From: Streptomyces sp. WZ-12 | GTDB taxonomy: Bacteria > Actinomycetota > Actinomycetes > Streptomycetales > Streptomycetaceae | DNA length: 64,000 nucleotides | Assembly (NCBI RefSeq): GCF_028898845.1 | Contig: NZ_CP118574.1 | Span: 5,181,001 to 5,245,000 of the forward strand | Direction: 5' to 3' | Shown here: one piece after another, positions 24,304 through 33,204 of the stretch | Layout: every line of letters begins with the position of its first letter | Position numbering within the stretch: the stretch's first letter is position 1 | Program-made: the position numbers and the translations under genes | The notes under the pieces: model-generated | The model's input: only the letters and a program-made list of their open reading frames with translations | Told to the model about the DNA's origin: nothing | The model's database searches: none

Positions 24304-26043
24304 ATGCTCGACCACCTCATCCAGGCCGCGACCGTCGTGGACGGCACGGGCGCGCCGGCCTTCGCCGCCGATGTCGGCATCCGGGACGGGCGGATCGCGG
24401 CGGTCGGCCGGCCCGGCACCGTCACCGAGGAGGCCCGGACGAGCGAGGACGCGCGGGGACTGGTCCTCGCCCCCGGGTTCATCGACCCACACACCCACTA
24501 CGACGCCCAACTGTTCTGGGACCCCTACGCCACCCCGTCCCTCAACCACGGCGTGACCACCGTCGCCGGCGGCAACTGCGGCTTCACCCTCGCCCCGCTC
24601 CACCCCGACCGGCCGGCGGACGCCGACTACACCCGGCGGATGATGAGCCGGGTCGAGGGGATGTCGCTGGTCGCGCTGGAACAGGGCGCGCCCTGGAACT
24701 GGCACACGTTCGGGGAGTACCTGGACGCGCTGGAGGGGCGGATCGCGGTCAACGCCGGCTTCATGGTCGGCCACTGCGCGCTGCGCCGGCACGTCATGGG
24801 CCCGGACGCGATCGGCGGACAGCCCTCGCCGGCCCAACTCGACGCCATGTTGCGGCTGTTCCACGACGCGATGGACGCCGGGGCGTGGGGGCTGTCCACC
24901 ACCCAGTCGTCCAGCCACTCCGACGGCGACGGCGCACCGGTCGCCTCCCGGCACGCCCGCCCCGACGAACTGCTCGCGCTCTCCCGGGCGGTCGCCGACC
25001 ACGAGGGCACCCAGATCGAGGCGATCGTCGCCGGCTGCCTGGACCAGTTCGCCGACGACGAGATCGACCTGCTGGTGGAGATGTCCGCGGCGGCCGGCCG
25101 CCCGCTCAACTGGAACGTGCTGACCATCGACGCCGCCGTCCCCGAACGGGTGCCCCGCCAGCTCGTCGCCAGCGAGCGCGCCCGCAAGGCCGGCGGCCGG
25201 ATCGTGGCGCTCACCATGCCGATCCTCACCCCGATGAACATGTCGCTGGGCACCTTCTGCGCCCTCAACCTCATACCGGGCTGGGGCGAGGTCCTCGGCC
25301 TGCCGGTGCCCGAGCGGATCGCCCGGCTGCGCGACCCCGACGTCCGCGCCGAACTGCTGCGCCGCGCGCACGGCAGGGAGGCCGGGGTCTTCCGCCGGCT
25401 CACCGACTTCGCCCGCTACGTCATCGGGGACACCTACGCGGCGGCCAACGAGGGCCTGACCGGGCGGGTGGTGCGGGACATCGCCGCCGAACGCGGCCAG
25501 GAGCCGTTCCACTGCCTGACCGAGATCTGCGCCAACGACCAACTCCGCACCGTGCTCTGGCCGATGCCGACCGACAACGACCCGGCCAGTTGGGCGCTGC
25601 GGCAGCAGACCTGGCAGCACGAGGACGTCCTGCTGGGCGGCTCGGACGCCGGCGCGCACCTGGACCGGATGTGCGGCGCCCCCTACACCACCCGCTTCCT
25701 CGGCGACTGTCTGCGCGGCCGGAAGCTGGCCGGGCTGGAGCGGGCGGTGCGGATGCTGACGGACGACCCGGCGCAGCTCTTCGGGCTGCGCGACCGGGGC
25801 CGGATCGCCGTGGGGTACCACGCCGACCTGGTGCTCTTCGACCCGGAACGGATCGACGCGGGCGCCGCGACGCTGGTGCACGACCTGCCGGGGGACAGCC
25901 CGCGGCTGGACTCCAAGGCGATCGGCGTGGTCAGCGTGCGGGTCAACGGGGTGGAGACGATCCGGGACGACGCGGTGACCGGCGCGGTGCCCGGGACCGT
26001 ACTGCGCTCGGGACGGGACACGAGGACGGTGAGCACGCGGTGA
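24304..26043 (+). CDS. Amidohydrolase family protein (N-acyl-D-amino-acid deacylase/dihydroorotase-like)
   Basis: 579 residues. N-terminal beta-sandwich half with a DGTG turn, the HxH metal pair in GFIDPHTHYDAQLFWDP, GGNCGF shortly after, and a late metal Asp in GGSDAGAHLD. A C-terminal second beta-sandwich strand (RDRGRIAVGYHADLVLFDP) closes the fold. Relatives hydrolyse C-N bonds of N-acyl amino acids or cyclic imides, but many are uncharacterised members of catabolic clusters. Given its place between an LLM oxygenase-type gene and an aldehyde dehydrogenase, hydrolysis of a ring-opened or lactam-type intermediate is a guess. The stop overlaps the next start (GTGA). Confidence 0.82.
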   Translation: MLDHLIQAATVVDGTGAPAFAADVGIRDGRIAAVGRPGTVTEEARTSEDARGLVLAPGFIDPHTHYDAQLFWDPYATPSLNHGVTTVAGGNCGFTLAPLHPDRPADADYTRRMMSRVEGMSLVALEQGAPWNWHTFGEYLDALEGRIAVNAGFMVGHCALRRHVMGPDAIGGQPSPAQLDAMLRLFHDAMDAGAWGLSTTQSSSHSDGDGAPVASRHARPDELLALSRAVADHEGTQIEAIVAGCLDQFADDEIDLLVEMSAAAGRPLNWNVLTIDAAVPERVPRQLVASERARKAGGRIVALTMPILTPMNMSLGTFCALNLIPGWGEVLGLPVPERIARLRDPDVRAELLRRAHGREAGVFRRLTDFARYVIGDTYAAANEGLTGRVVRDIAAERGQEPFHCLTEICANDQLRTVLWPMPTDNDPASWALRQQTWQHEDVLLGGSDAGAHLDRMCGAPYTTRFLGDCLRGRKLAGLERAVRMLTDDPAQLFGLRDRGRIAVGYHADLVLFDPERIDAGAATLVHDLPGDSPRLDSKAIGVVSVRVNGVETIRDDAVTGAVPGTVLRSGRDTRTVSTR

Positions 26044-27542
26044 GCGGAACCGGAGCCGGGGGCGGGGGAGTTGGCGCCGGCGGGCGGCCGTTGGTCCAGC
26101 CGCTGTTCATCGGCGGGGAGTGGGTGGAGCCCGACGGCGGGCACTACGCCGTGCTCGACCCGGCGACCGAGGAGGTCGTCGGGTACGCCCCGGAGGCCGG
26201 CCGGGCGCAGGTCGCGGCGGCGGTGGACGCGGCCCGGGCCGCCTTCGACGGCTGGTCGCGGACCGCGCCCGAGGAGCGCGCGGCCGTCCTCTCCCGGGCC
26301 GCGCGGGTGATCCGCCGGGAGTCCGCCCGCTACGCGGAGCTGGCGCAGGCGGAGAGCGGTGCGACGACCGGGACGGCGCGCGCCCTCCAGGTCGGGGTCT
26401 CCGCGGCCCGCTTCGCCCGGTACGCGCGCGGCGCGCTGGAACCGGTGGAGACCGCGGTGCCGCCGCAGATCAACGAGGCCGGGCCGATGGGCGGCGGGGG
26501 CGTCTTCGGCGCGGTCGCGGTGCGCCGCCCGGTGGGCGTGGTCACCTGCATCACCTCCTACAACAACCCGTGGGCCAACGCGGCGGGGAAGGTCGCGCCG
26601 GCGCTGGCGATGGGCAACACGGTGGTGGTCAAGCCGGCCCCGCAGGACCCGCTGTCGGTGTACCGGATGGCCGAGGCGCTGGCGGAGGCCGGTGTTCCGC
26701 CCGGGGTGGTCAACGTCGTCAGCGGGTCGCGGCCGGAGGTCGGCGAGGCCGCGGTGGCCGCGGACGGCGTGGACATGGTCAGCTTCACCGGCTCCACCGC
26801 GGTCGGGCGGCGGATCGCCGAGGAGTGCGGCCGCGGGATGAAGCGGCAGCTCATGGAGTTGGGCGGCAAGGGCGCGGCGCTGGTCTTCGACGACGCCGAC
26901 CTGGCCTTGGCGGTGTCCGGCATCGGCACCACCTTCTCCTTCTACAGCGGCCAGATCTGCACCGCGCCGACCCGGGTGCTGGCCCAACGCGGCATCTACG
27001 AACGGCTGGTGGCGGGGCTGGCCCGGTACGCGGAGCGGCTGACCGTCGGCGATCCGCGCCGGCCGGGCACGGTCGTCGGGCCGGTGATCTCCGCCGCGCA
27101 CCGGGACCGCGTCGAGGGGTACCTCGCGCTCGCGGTGAAGGAGGGGGCGCGCCTGGTCACCGGCGGCGAACGGCCGGATCCGGCGCGCGGCTTCTACGTG
27201 GCGCCGACGCTCTTCGCGGACTGCACGGCCGCCATGCGGGCGGTCCGCGAGGAGATCTTCGGGCCGGTGGTGACGGTGGTCCCCTTCGACGACGAGGAGG
27301 AGGGCATCGATCTGGCCAACGACAGCGACTACGGGCTGCTGGACTACGTCTGGTCCGGCGATGTGGCCCGCGCCTTCCGGGTGGCGGGGCGGCTGCGGGC
27401 CGGCGGGGTCGGCGTCAACACCGTCGGCCGGAACATGGAGGCGCCGTTCGGCGGCTTCAAGCGCAGCGGGGTCGGGCGGGACGTCGGCTCCTACGCGCTG
27501 CACGCGTACAGCGAGCTCCAGGCGATCGTGTGGCCGGGGTGA
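26040..27542 (+). CDS. Aldehyde dehydrogenase (NAD(P)-dependent)
   Basis: GTG at 26040, overlapping the amidohydrolase stop by four bases; the open frame extends upstream but antisense or shadow only. 500 residues, normal for the family. Catalytic pair: Glu at about 273 (MELGGKGA) and Cys at about 307 (SGQICTAP), 34 residues apart as expected. Cofactor region: VVKPAPQDPLS and FTGSTAVGRRI. A Gly-rich N-terminal stretch (GTGAGGGGVGAGG) is unusual and may be dispensable. It probably oxidises an aldehyde released by the two upstream enzymes to an acid that a CoA ligase then activates. Confidence 0.87.
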   Translation: MSGTGAGGGGVGAGGRPLVQPLFIGGEWVEPDGGHYAVLDPATEEVVGYAPEAGRAQVAAAVDAARAAFDGWSRTAPEERAAVLSRAARVIRRESARYAELAQAESGATTGTARALQVGVSAARFARYARGALEPVETAVPPQINEAGPMGGGGVFGAVAVRRPVGVVTCITSYNNPWANAAGKVAPALAMGNTVVVKPAPQDPLSVYRMAEALAEAGVPPGVVNVVSGSRPEVGEAAVAADGVDMVSFTGSTAVGRRIAEECGRGMKRQLMELGGKGAALVFDDADLALAVSGIGTTFSFYSGQICTAPTRVLAQRGIYERLVAGLARYAERLTVGDPRRPGTVVGPVISAAHRDRVEGYLALAVKEGARLVTGGERPDPARGFYVAPTLFADCTAAMRAVREEIFGPVVTVVPFDDEEEGIDLANDSDYGLLDYVWSGDVARAFRVAGRLRAGGVGVNTVGRNMEAPFGGFKRSGVGRDVGSYALHAYSELQAIVWPG

Positions 27543-27860
27543 GGGACGCGGGGCGAGGGGCGCGGGCCCGGCCGGTCGTGGCCGAGGGCCCGACCGGGGC
27601 AGGCCGACCCCATGGCCGCAACATGGCCGGATGGTGACGTTCGGAATCCGGACGGGAAATTTTAGAACCCGGTCAAAACGGACAGTGCTGCGGTTCTCGC
27701 AATGCGGAAAGCTTCAGGTGTGGTCATAAAGTCCAAGGTCCAATTCAACTTCCCCTTGGGATTGAGTGGTTGATGCGCCGGGTTCTCCTGTGGAGTGAAG
27801 TTGAGATCTCCGGAAGGCGATCTTCCGGATGCGGAAACAGCAGCATTTAACGTCCTGTTC
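27543..27860 (+). other. Leader of the permease gene with hairpin, less GC-rich
   Basis: About 320 bases without a gene. The stretch from 27640 is clearly richer in A/T than its neighbours. A perfect hairpin TCCGGAAG-gcgat-CTTCCGGA lies at 27809-27829, inside what would be coding if the permease began at 27795. I read it as leader or regulatory sequence. Confidence 0.5.
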
Positions 27861-29447
27861 ATGGTTCAGGTTGACCCCCGGCCCCAGACCGGAGACACGG
27901 TAACGAGCGTCGCCGCTACCGGCAGTAGCGCCCGCGGCGGCTCCGGCGACACCCGGAACAAGGGCCTCAGCGGCAACTCCGTCGGCCTGCTCGGCAGCGC
28001 GGTCATCGGCGTCTCCACCGTCGCCCCCGTCTACTGCCTCACCTCGACCCTCGGCCCCACGGTCGGCGAGGTCGGCGTGCAGATGCCCGCCGTCTTCCTG
28101 GCCGGATTCCTGCCGATGCTGCTGGTCGCCTTCGCCTACCGCGAGTTGAACAAGGCCGTCCCGGACTGCGGAACCTCCTTCACCTGGACCGTCAAGGCGT
28201 TCGGGCCGCGGGTCGGCTGGATGTGCGGCTGGGGCCTGGTGATCGCCACCATCATCGTGCTCTCCAACCTGGCCGGCATCGCCACCTCCTTCTTCTACCT
28301 CCTGCTCGGCGAACTCACCGGCAGCCCCGCGATCGCCGCCCTGGACCACAACCGGATCGCGCACGTCCTGACCTGCCTGGCCTTCATCGCCCTCGCCACC
28401 GCCATCAGCTACCGCGGAATGACCGCCACCAAGGGCGTGCAGTACACCCTTGTCGGCCTCCAACTCGCCGTGCTCGCCGTGTTCGTGGCGCTGGCCGTGG
28501 TCAAGGCCCGCTCCGGGGACTTCGCCGGCTCCCTGCACTTCTCCTGGACCTGGCTCGACCCCTTCGCGGTGCAGTCCTTCTCCGCCTTCACCGCCGGACT
28601 CTCCCTCTCGATCTTCATGTTCTGGGGCTGGGACACCTGTCTGACGGTGAACGAGGAGACCGCCGGCAGCGCGAAGACCCCAGGCCGCGCCGCCCTGTTG
28701 GCCATGGTCGTGCTGATCGGCTCCTACCTGCTCACCGCCGTCGCCGCGCAGATGTTCGCCGGCGTCGGCGGCAAGGGCCTCGGGCTGGGCAACCCGCAGA
28801 CCGCTGACAACGTCTTCGCCGCCCTCGCCAACCCCGTCATGGGCACCGTGCTCGGCGTGCTGCTCTTCGTCGCCGTCCTCGCCTCGGCCGCCGCCAGCCT
28901 CCAGACCACCTTCATCCCCGTCGCCCGCACCGTGTTGGCGATGAGCACCTACGAGGCGCTGCCGGCGTCCTTCGCCAAGATCCACCCACGCTTCCGCTCG
29001 CCGGGCAAGGCCACCATCGCCGCCGGCGTCGCCACCGGCGTCTTCTACGCCGTGATGAGCTTCATCAGCCAGAACGTGCTGATCGACACCATCTACGCGC
29101 TGGGCCTCATGATCTGCTTCTACTACTCGATCACCGCCTTCGCCTGTGCCTGGTTCTTCCGGCGTGCCCTGCTGGGCTCCGCCCGCGACCTCTTCTTCAA
29201 GGGCGTCTTCCCGTTGCTGGGCGGGCTCCTGTTGGCCGCGGTCTTCGGCAAGACCCTGATCGACATGTGGAACCCGGCCTACGGATCGGGCAGTTCGGTC
29301 CTCGGCATCGGCTCGGTCTTCCTCATCGGCGTCGGCCTGCTCCTCCTCGGCGCCGTCCTCATGCTGATCATGCAACGCCGCAGCCCCGCCTTCTTCCGCG
29401 GCGAAATCCTCACCACGGCCACGCCGGCGTTGGCGGCGGAGGAGTAG
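27861..29447 (+). CDS. APC-superfamily amino acid permease
   Basis: 528 residues from the ATG at 27861. An earlier GTG at 27795 would include a hairpin-forming leader, so I prefer the later start although neither has a good ribosome site. Twelve or more hydrophobic segments. Family hallmarks: the first-helix Gly-rich segment (GLLGSAVIGVSTVAPVYCLT) and helix six with FMFWGWDTCLTVNEET. It should import an amino acid, amine or related compound across the cytoplasmic membrane using the proton gradient. The gene is alone; lacking the regulon operator, its link to the upstream catabolic operon is only positional. Confidence 0.82.
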   Translation: MVQVDPRPQTGDTVTSVAATGSSARGGSGDTRNKGLSGNSVGLLGSAVIGVSTVAPVYCLTSTLGPTVGEVGVQMPAVFLAGFLPMLLVAFAYRELNKAVPDCGTSFTWTVKAFGPRVGWMCGWGLVIATIIVLSNLAGIATSFFYLLLGELTGSPAIAALDHNRIAHVLTCLAFIALATAISYRGMTATKGVQYTLVGLQLAVLAVFVALAVVKARSGDFAGSLHFSWTWLDPFAVQSFSAFTAGLSLSIFMFWGWDTCLTVNEETAGSAKTPGRAALLAMVVLIGSYLLTAVAAQMFAGVGGKGLGLGNPQTADNVFAALANPVMGTVLGVLLFVAVLASAAASLQTTFIPVARTVLAMSTYEALPASFAKIHPRFRSPGKATIAAGVATGVFYAVMSFISQNVLIDTIYALGLMICFYYSITAFACAWFFRRALLGSARDLFFKGVFPLLGGLLLAAVFGKTLIDMWNPAYGSGSSVLGIGSVFLIGVGLLLLGAVLMLIMQRRSPAFFRGEILTTATPALAAEE

Positions 29448-29640
29448 CGGAGGGGGAGGGCGGGGCTGCAGCAGGCCGCAACTCACCATCCGCACACGGC
29501 AGTCAGCGGCCGGCACCCACGCGGGTCACGTAGGTCACGCGGGCCCAGCGGGCCACGCGCCGACGTACCGGGCACCGCCTCGCCAGCGGCCACCTCACCG
29601 CCTCGCCACCGCACGAGTGGCCGGCTCGACAGCGGCCACC

Positions 29641-31176
29641 TCACCAGTCGCCCAGGAAGATCGGGTTCGTCAGGGCGGCCATGGGGCCCGGGAGGGCCGT
29701 CGTGGTGGAGGGGTGGCGGAGCTCGGTGCGTATGTAGGCGGCGTTGTCGGGGGTGGTGGACCAGGTGACCGTGCCGGCTCCGGACGGGGGCAGCGGGGCG
29801 GTGTGCCGGACGCCCTGGTCGGTGACGAAGGAGACCGCGCAGCCCGGTGCGCCGGAGACCGTCAGACGGGCGGTGACCCGGGCCCCGCCCGGCAGTTCCA
29901 GGCGTTGGCCGATCCCGGCGTGCTCGCCGCGCTCGCCGGTGACGGCGAACGACAGGTCGACCGCGGAGGATTCGGCGATCCAGACCCGGCCCGCCCGGAT
30001 GCCGTCCTGTAGGGCGGGGCGCGAGAGGTCGTCGGCCAGGACCACGGTCTGCGGGAGCCCGACCACGTCCGGATCGCGGTGGGCGTCGCTGTGCCCGACG
30101 GCCGGCAACCACGGGCCGCGGCCGCCCCGGACATGGGCGACCAGGGTGTTGTCCCATTCCGCGAGGGTGATCTCGTCGTCGGGGCCGTACGGGCCGTTCC
30201 ACACCTCCACCGCATCCGCCTCGTTCAGCCCGAACTTCCAGTTGCAGCCGACGCACGTGGCGTGTGGATGCGCCGGGATGACCAGGCCGCCGGCCCGGCG
30301 GATGGCGCGCGCGTACCGGCCGAAGGCGTTGTCCCGCGCGCGGTAGCGCCAGTCGATGAAGACACCGGGGTCGGTGCCCATCGCCACCACGTGCCCGTTG
30401 CGGGTGGTCACCTCCTCACCGGTCAGGATCAGCAGGTCGTCGCCCCACAGGCCCTCCCAAGCGCCGTGGCTGGCGGTGGTGTTGTGCTCGGTGGTGGTGA
30501 GGAAGTCCAGCCGGGCGGCCCTGGCCAGGGCCGCGATCTGGGCCGGGGTGCGCTTGCCGTCGGAGTAGACGGAGTGCAGGTGGTTGTCCCCGCGGTACCA
30601 GGCGCGGCCGCGGCCCCGGGCCCGCTCGGGCGGATGGACGGGCGTCGGGGTCTTCCCCGGGGGACCGTGTCGCAGGGTGACGGTGACCTCGTAGTTCAGC
30701 CCCTGCGGGGCGACCGTGTACGGGCCGAGGGCGAGGTGCCAGGTGCCGGCGTTGATCGGGCCCGGGAGGTAGCCCGGGGTGGCGTCGTCGGCGCGCACGA
30801 AGAACTCCGACCGCGCCCCGCCCGACCAGCCGCGGAAGCCGGCACCGCCCAGCTCCGTGCCGCGCTCGTCGAAGATGCCGATGTCGCAGGCGTTCCCCGC
30901 GGTGCCGTCGGGCACGCTCGGCCTGTCGTAGCGGTAGGCGACCGCGATCTCCTTTACGCCGCGCGGGACGTCGACCGGTACGTAGACGAAGTCCGGTGCG
31001 CCGGGCGGCAGATGGCCCCGGACCGTGCGGGTCCGCTCGGCCGGCCCTCTTCCGCCCGGCCCGCCTCCGCCCTGCCCGGCGGCCGGCGCCGCCTCGGCGA
31101 AGCTCACCCGCCCCAGCGTCAGCGCCCCCGCCGCACCGGCGCCCGCCGACAGTTTCAGTACCTCGCGTCGCTCCAT
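29641..31176 (-). CDS. Tat-exported PHP-domain metallophosphoesterase-like protein
   Basis: I start at the ATG at 31176, giving 511 residues with a twin-arginine signal (MERREVLKLSAGAGAAGALTLG). After a Gly/Pro linker and a beta-sandwich region (residues about 55-230), a PHP domain begins with GDNHLHSVYSDGKRTPAQI. It continues through TTTEHN and VIPAHPHATC to VGHSDAHRDP, with the four sets of His/Asp ligands of the fold. PHP enzymes hydrolyse phosphoesters using a trinuclear metal site, and exported ones probably act outside the membrane. The C-terminal part is another beta-sandwich. The annotated frame extends upstream through a 13-bp tandem repeat, which is unlikely to be coding. Confidence 0.78.
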   Translation of the reverse strand: MERREVLKLSAGAGAAGALTLGRVSFAEAAPAAGQGGGGPGGRGPAERTRTVRGHLPPGAPDFVYVPVDVPRGVKEIAVAYRYDRPSVPDGTAGNACDIGIFDERGTELGGAGFRGWSGGARSEFFVRADDATPGYLPGPINAGTWHLALGPYTVAPQGLNYEVTVTLRHGPPGKTPTPVHPPERARGRGRAWYRGDNHLHSVYSDGKRTPAQIAALARAARLDFLTTTEHNTTASHGAWEGLWGDDLLILTGEEVTTRNGHVVAMGTDPGVFIDWRYRARDNAFGRYARAIRRAGGLVIPAHPHATCVGCNWKFGLNEADAVEVWNGPYGPDDEITLAEWDNTLVAHVRGGRGPWLPAVGHSDAHRDPDVVGLPQTVVLADDLSRPALQDGIRAGRVWIAESSAVDLSFAVTGERGEHAGIGQRLELPGGARVTARLTVSGAPGCAVSFVTDQGVRHTAPLPPSGAGTVTWSTTPDNAAYIRTELRHPSTTTALPGPMAALTNPIFLGDW

Positions 31177-31186
31177 CTCCGCCCCC

Positions 31187-31264
31187 GGTCGTCGTCCTTG
31201 GTCGTCGTGCTCGGTCGTTGTCCTCGATCGTTCTGCTCGGTCGTCGTGCTCGGTCGTCGTGCTC
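31187..31264. repeat. 13-bp tandem repeat (minisatellite) upstream of the PHP gene
   Basis: Six adjacent 13-base units of GGTCGTCGTGCTC with minor changes, and a degenerate seventh at 31265-31277. It lies just upstream of the PHP-protein start, so it would be in its leader or promoter. Confidence 0.85.
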
Positions 31265-31474
31265 GGTCGTTCGGTCACCGTCGTCGTTCGCCAGCCATGG
31301 GCCGCGCGTCGCCGGTCGCTGACCACCAGCCACCACGGTCGCCAGCCGCCCGCCGCACCAGCGACATGTCCCGCACGTCCCACGGCCCCACGCCCACGCG
31401 CACACCCAGCTTCATTTCGCCGTGTGAAAACCGTTGTACGCGCGTGTGACACGCCGGAAAAGCCCTGTGGATAA

Positions 31475-31489
31475 CTCACGGTCGGTGAG
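31475..31489. promoter_or_regulatory. Operator-like palindrome of altered sequence
   Basis: CTCACGGTCGGTGAG, same geometry as the CTGACGnnnYGTCAG sites but with C in place of G at position three and a matching change in the other arm. It overlaps a DnaA-box-like CCTGTGGATAACTC (31464-31477) and lies 76 bases before the LLM gene at 31565. Confidence 0.4.
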
Positions 31490-31564
31490 GCACCATGCGG
31501 TCACCCCACCCGCCTGACCCCACGCCCAACGCCCCACCCCACCCCGACGCGGAGGACGCCCAGG

Positions 31565-32389
31565 ATGCGGATCGCGACCACGATCTTCCTGACCGACGAG
31601 ACGATCCAGCCGGTCCGGCTGGCACAGGAGTTGGAACAGCGCGGCTTCGACGGGCTGTATCTGCCCGAGCACACCCACATCCCGGCCTCCCGGGACACCC
31701 CGGCCCCCATGGGCGAGCCGCTGCCCCGCGAGTACGGCCGCACCCTGGACGCGTTCCTCGCCCTCGGCCAGGCCGCCGCGGTCACCGAGCGGCTCCGCCT
31801 GGGCACCGGCATCACCCTCGTCGCCCAGCACGACCCGATCGACCTCGCCAAGCAGATCGCGACCCTGGACCACCTCTCCAACGGGCGGTTCACCCTCGGC
31901 GTCGGCTACGGCTGGAACGTGGAGGAGGCGGCCGACCACGGTGTGCGGTGGGCGACCCGGCGCGCCCTGGTACGCGACCGGCTGGCGCTGATGCGCGCCC
32001 TGTGGGCCGACGAACCCACCGGCTACGAGGGCCGGTTCGGCTCCGTCCGCGCCTCCCTCGCCCACCCCAAGCCGGCCGGCGGCGCGCCGCGCGTCCTGCT
32101 GGGCGGCGCGGCCGGCCCCAAGCTGTTCGCGGGGATCGCGGCCGACGCGGACGGCTGGCTGCCGATCGGCGGCCGCGGCCTCGCCCAGGCCCTCCCGGCG
32201 CTGCGGCGGGCCTGGGCGGACGCCGGCCGCGCGGGCCAGCCGGACGTGGTGCCGTACGCGGTGCGGCCCACCCCGGGGAAGTTGGCGCACTACCGGGAGC
32301 TGGGGGTGGCGGAGGTGGTCCTCCAACTGCCGCCGGCCGGCGAGGCGGAGGTCCTGCGGACCCTGGACGACTACGCGCAGTACTTGTGA
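31565..32389 (+). CDS. LLM-class F420-dependent oxidoreductase (TIGR03619-like)
   Basis: 274 residues from the ATG at 31565 with GGAGGA upstream. Short LLM barrel: FDGLYLPEHTHIPASRDTP, then RLRLGTGITLVAQHDPIDLAKQIATLDHLSNGRFTLGVGYGWNVEE, the signature of the F420-dependent TIGR03619 type, and GAPRVLLGGAAGPKLFAGIAADADGW. It is a third LLM enzyme here; the exact reaction cannot be given. The upstream palindrome at 31475 differs from the common regulon operator, so it may answer to a related regulator. Confidence 0.82.
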   Translation: MRIATTIFLTDETIQPVRLAQELEQRGFDGLYLPEHTHIPASRDTPAPMGEPLPREYGRTLDAFLALGQAAAVTERLRLGTGITLVAQHDPIDLAKQIATLDHLSNGRFTLGVGYGWNVEEAADHGVRWATRRALVRDRLALMRALWADEPTGYEGRFGSVRASLAHPKPAGGAPRVLLGGAAGPKLFAGIAADADGWLPIGGRGLAQALPALRRAWADAGRAGQPDVVPYAVRPTPGKLAHYRELGVAEVVLQLPPAGEAEVLRTLDDYAQYL

Positions 32390-32593
32390 GGCGGCGAGCG
32401 GTACCGGCGAGACGGCGAGGGGGCGCCGCTCGTCCCACTCCGCCCTAGGACCAGCGGCGTACGGCGGCCCTCCGGGGATCGGTACCGCAGACCGATCCGC
32501 GGTGGCGCCGGGCGGGCGTAGCGTCGGTGGTGAAGGCAGTGGAACGCCTCGTCGGAGGGTTCCGCCGAGCTCCGGGAGACCTAGGGAGACACC

Positions 32594-32995
32594 ATGCCCC
32601 GCCTCGACCACACGATCGTGCACAGCACGGACCGGTTCGCCTCGGCCCGCTTCCTCGCCGAGTTGCTGGACGCCCCCGAACCCAAGGCGTACGGGCCGTT
32701 CGCGGCGCTCAAGATGGACAACGGGGTGACCCTCGATTACGCCGAGCACGTCGCCGGCGGCCGGGAGTTCGTCGCCACGCACTACGCATTCCTGGTGACG
32801 GAGGAGGAGTTCGACGGGATCCTGGGGCGCATACAGAAGCGCGACCTGCCCTACTGGGCGGACCCGATGCACGCCAAGCCCCAGGAGATCAACCACCACG
32901 ACGGCGGCCGGGGCCTGTACCTGAACGACCCCGACGGCCACAACATGGAGTTCCTGACCCGGACCTACTCCGAGCAACTGCTGAACTCCATCTGA
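32594..32995 (+). CDS. VOC-family (glyoxalase/dioxygenase-fold) protein
   Basis: 133 residues, one VOC module pair. Metal-ligand candidates are His in LDHTIVH at the start, His in ATHYAFLV in the middle and Glu in GHNMEFLTR near the end, the standard pattern for a His-His-Glu site. Proteins of this size include glyoxalases, fosfomycin-resistance enzymes and uncharacterised isomerases; the short sequence does not decide. A GGGAGA-type ribosome site precedes the ATG. It stands alone between the LLM gene and fbiC on the same strand. Confidence 0.75.
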   Translation: MPRLDHTIVHSTDRFASARFLAELLDAPEPKAYGPFAALKMDNGVTLDYAEHVAGGREFVATHYAFLVTEEEFDGILGRIQKRDLPYWADPMHAKPQEINHHDGGRGLYLNDPDGHNMEFLTRTYSEQLLNSI

Positions 32996-33204
32996 TCCGC
33001 GGCGGGTTCACCGGGCCCGCGCGCCGCCGGGCGCGCGCCCCTCTGCGGCGGTCGGTGCCGTCGGCCGGGGCGCCCGCCACCGCCCCGGCCCCGTCCGTCG
33101 TGCCCAACTCCCCGGAGGAAACCTCCGTTTAACGTGATCAGTGGCACATCGATCCGACCGACTCCGGCGGCGGAGATGTCAGTCCTCGCTCGTATGCTCG
33201 GGGC

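Noticed and set aside
31187..31277. CRISPR array
   Set aside because: The units are 13 bases with no spacers; a simple tandem repeat.
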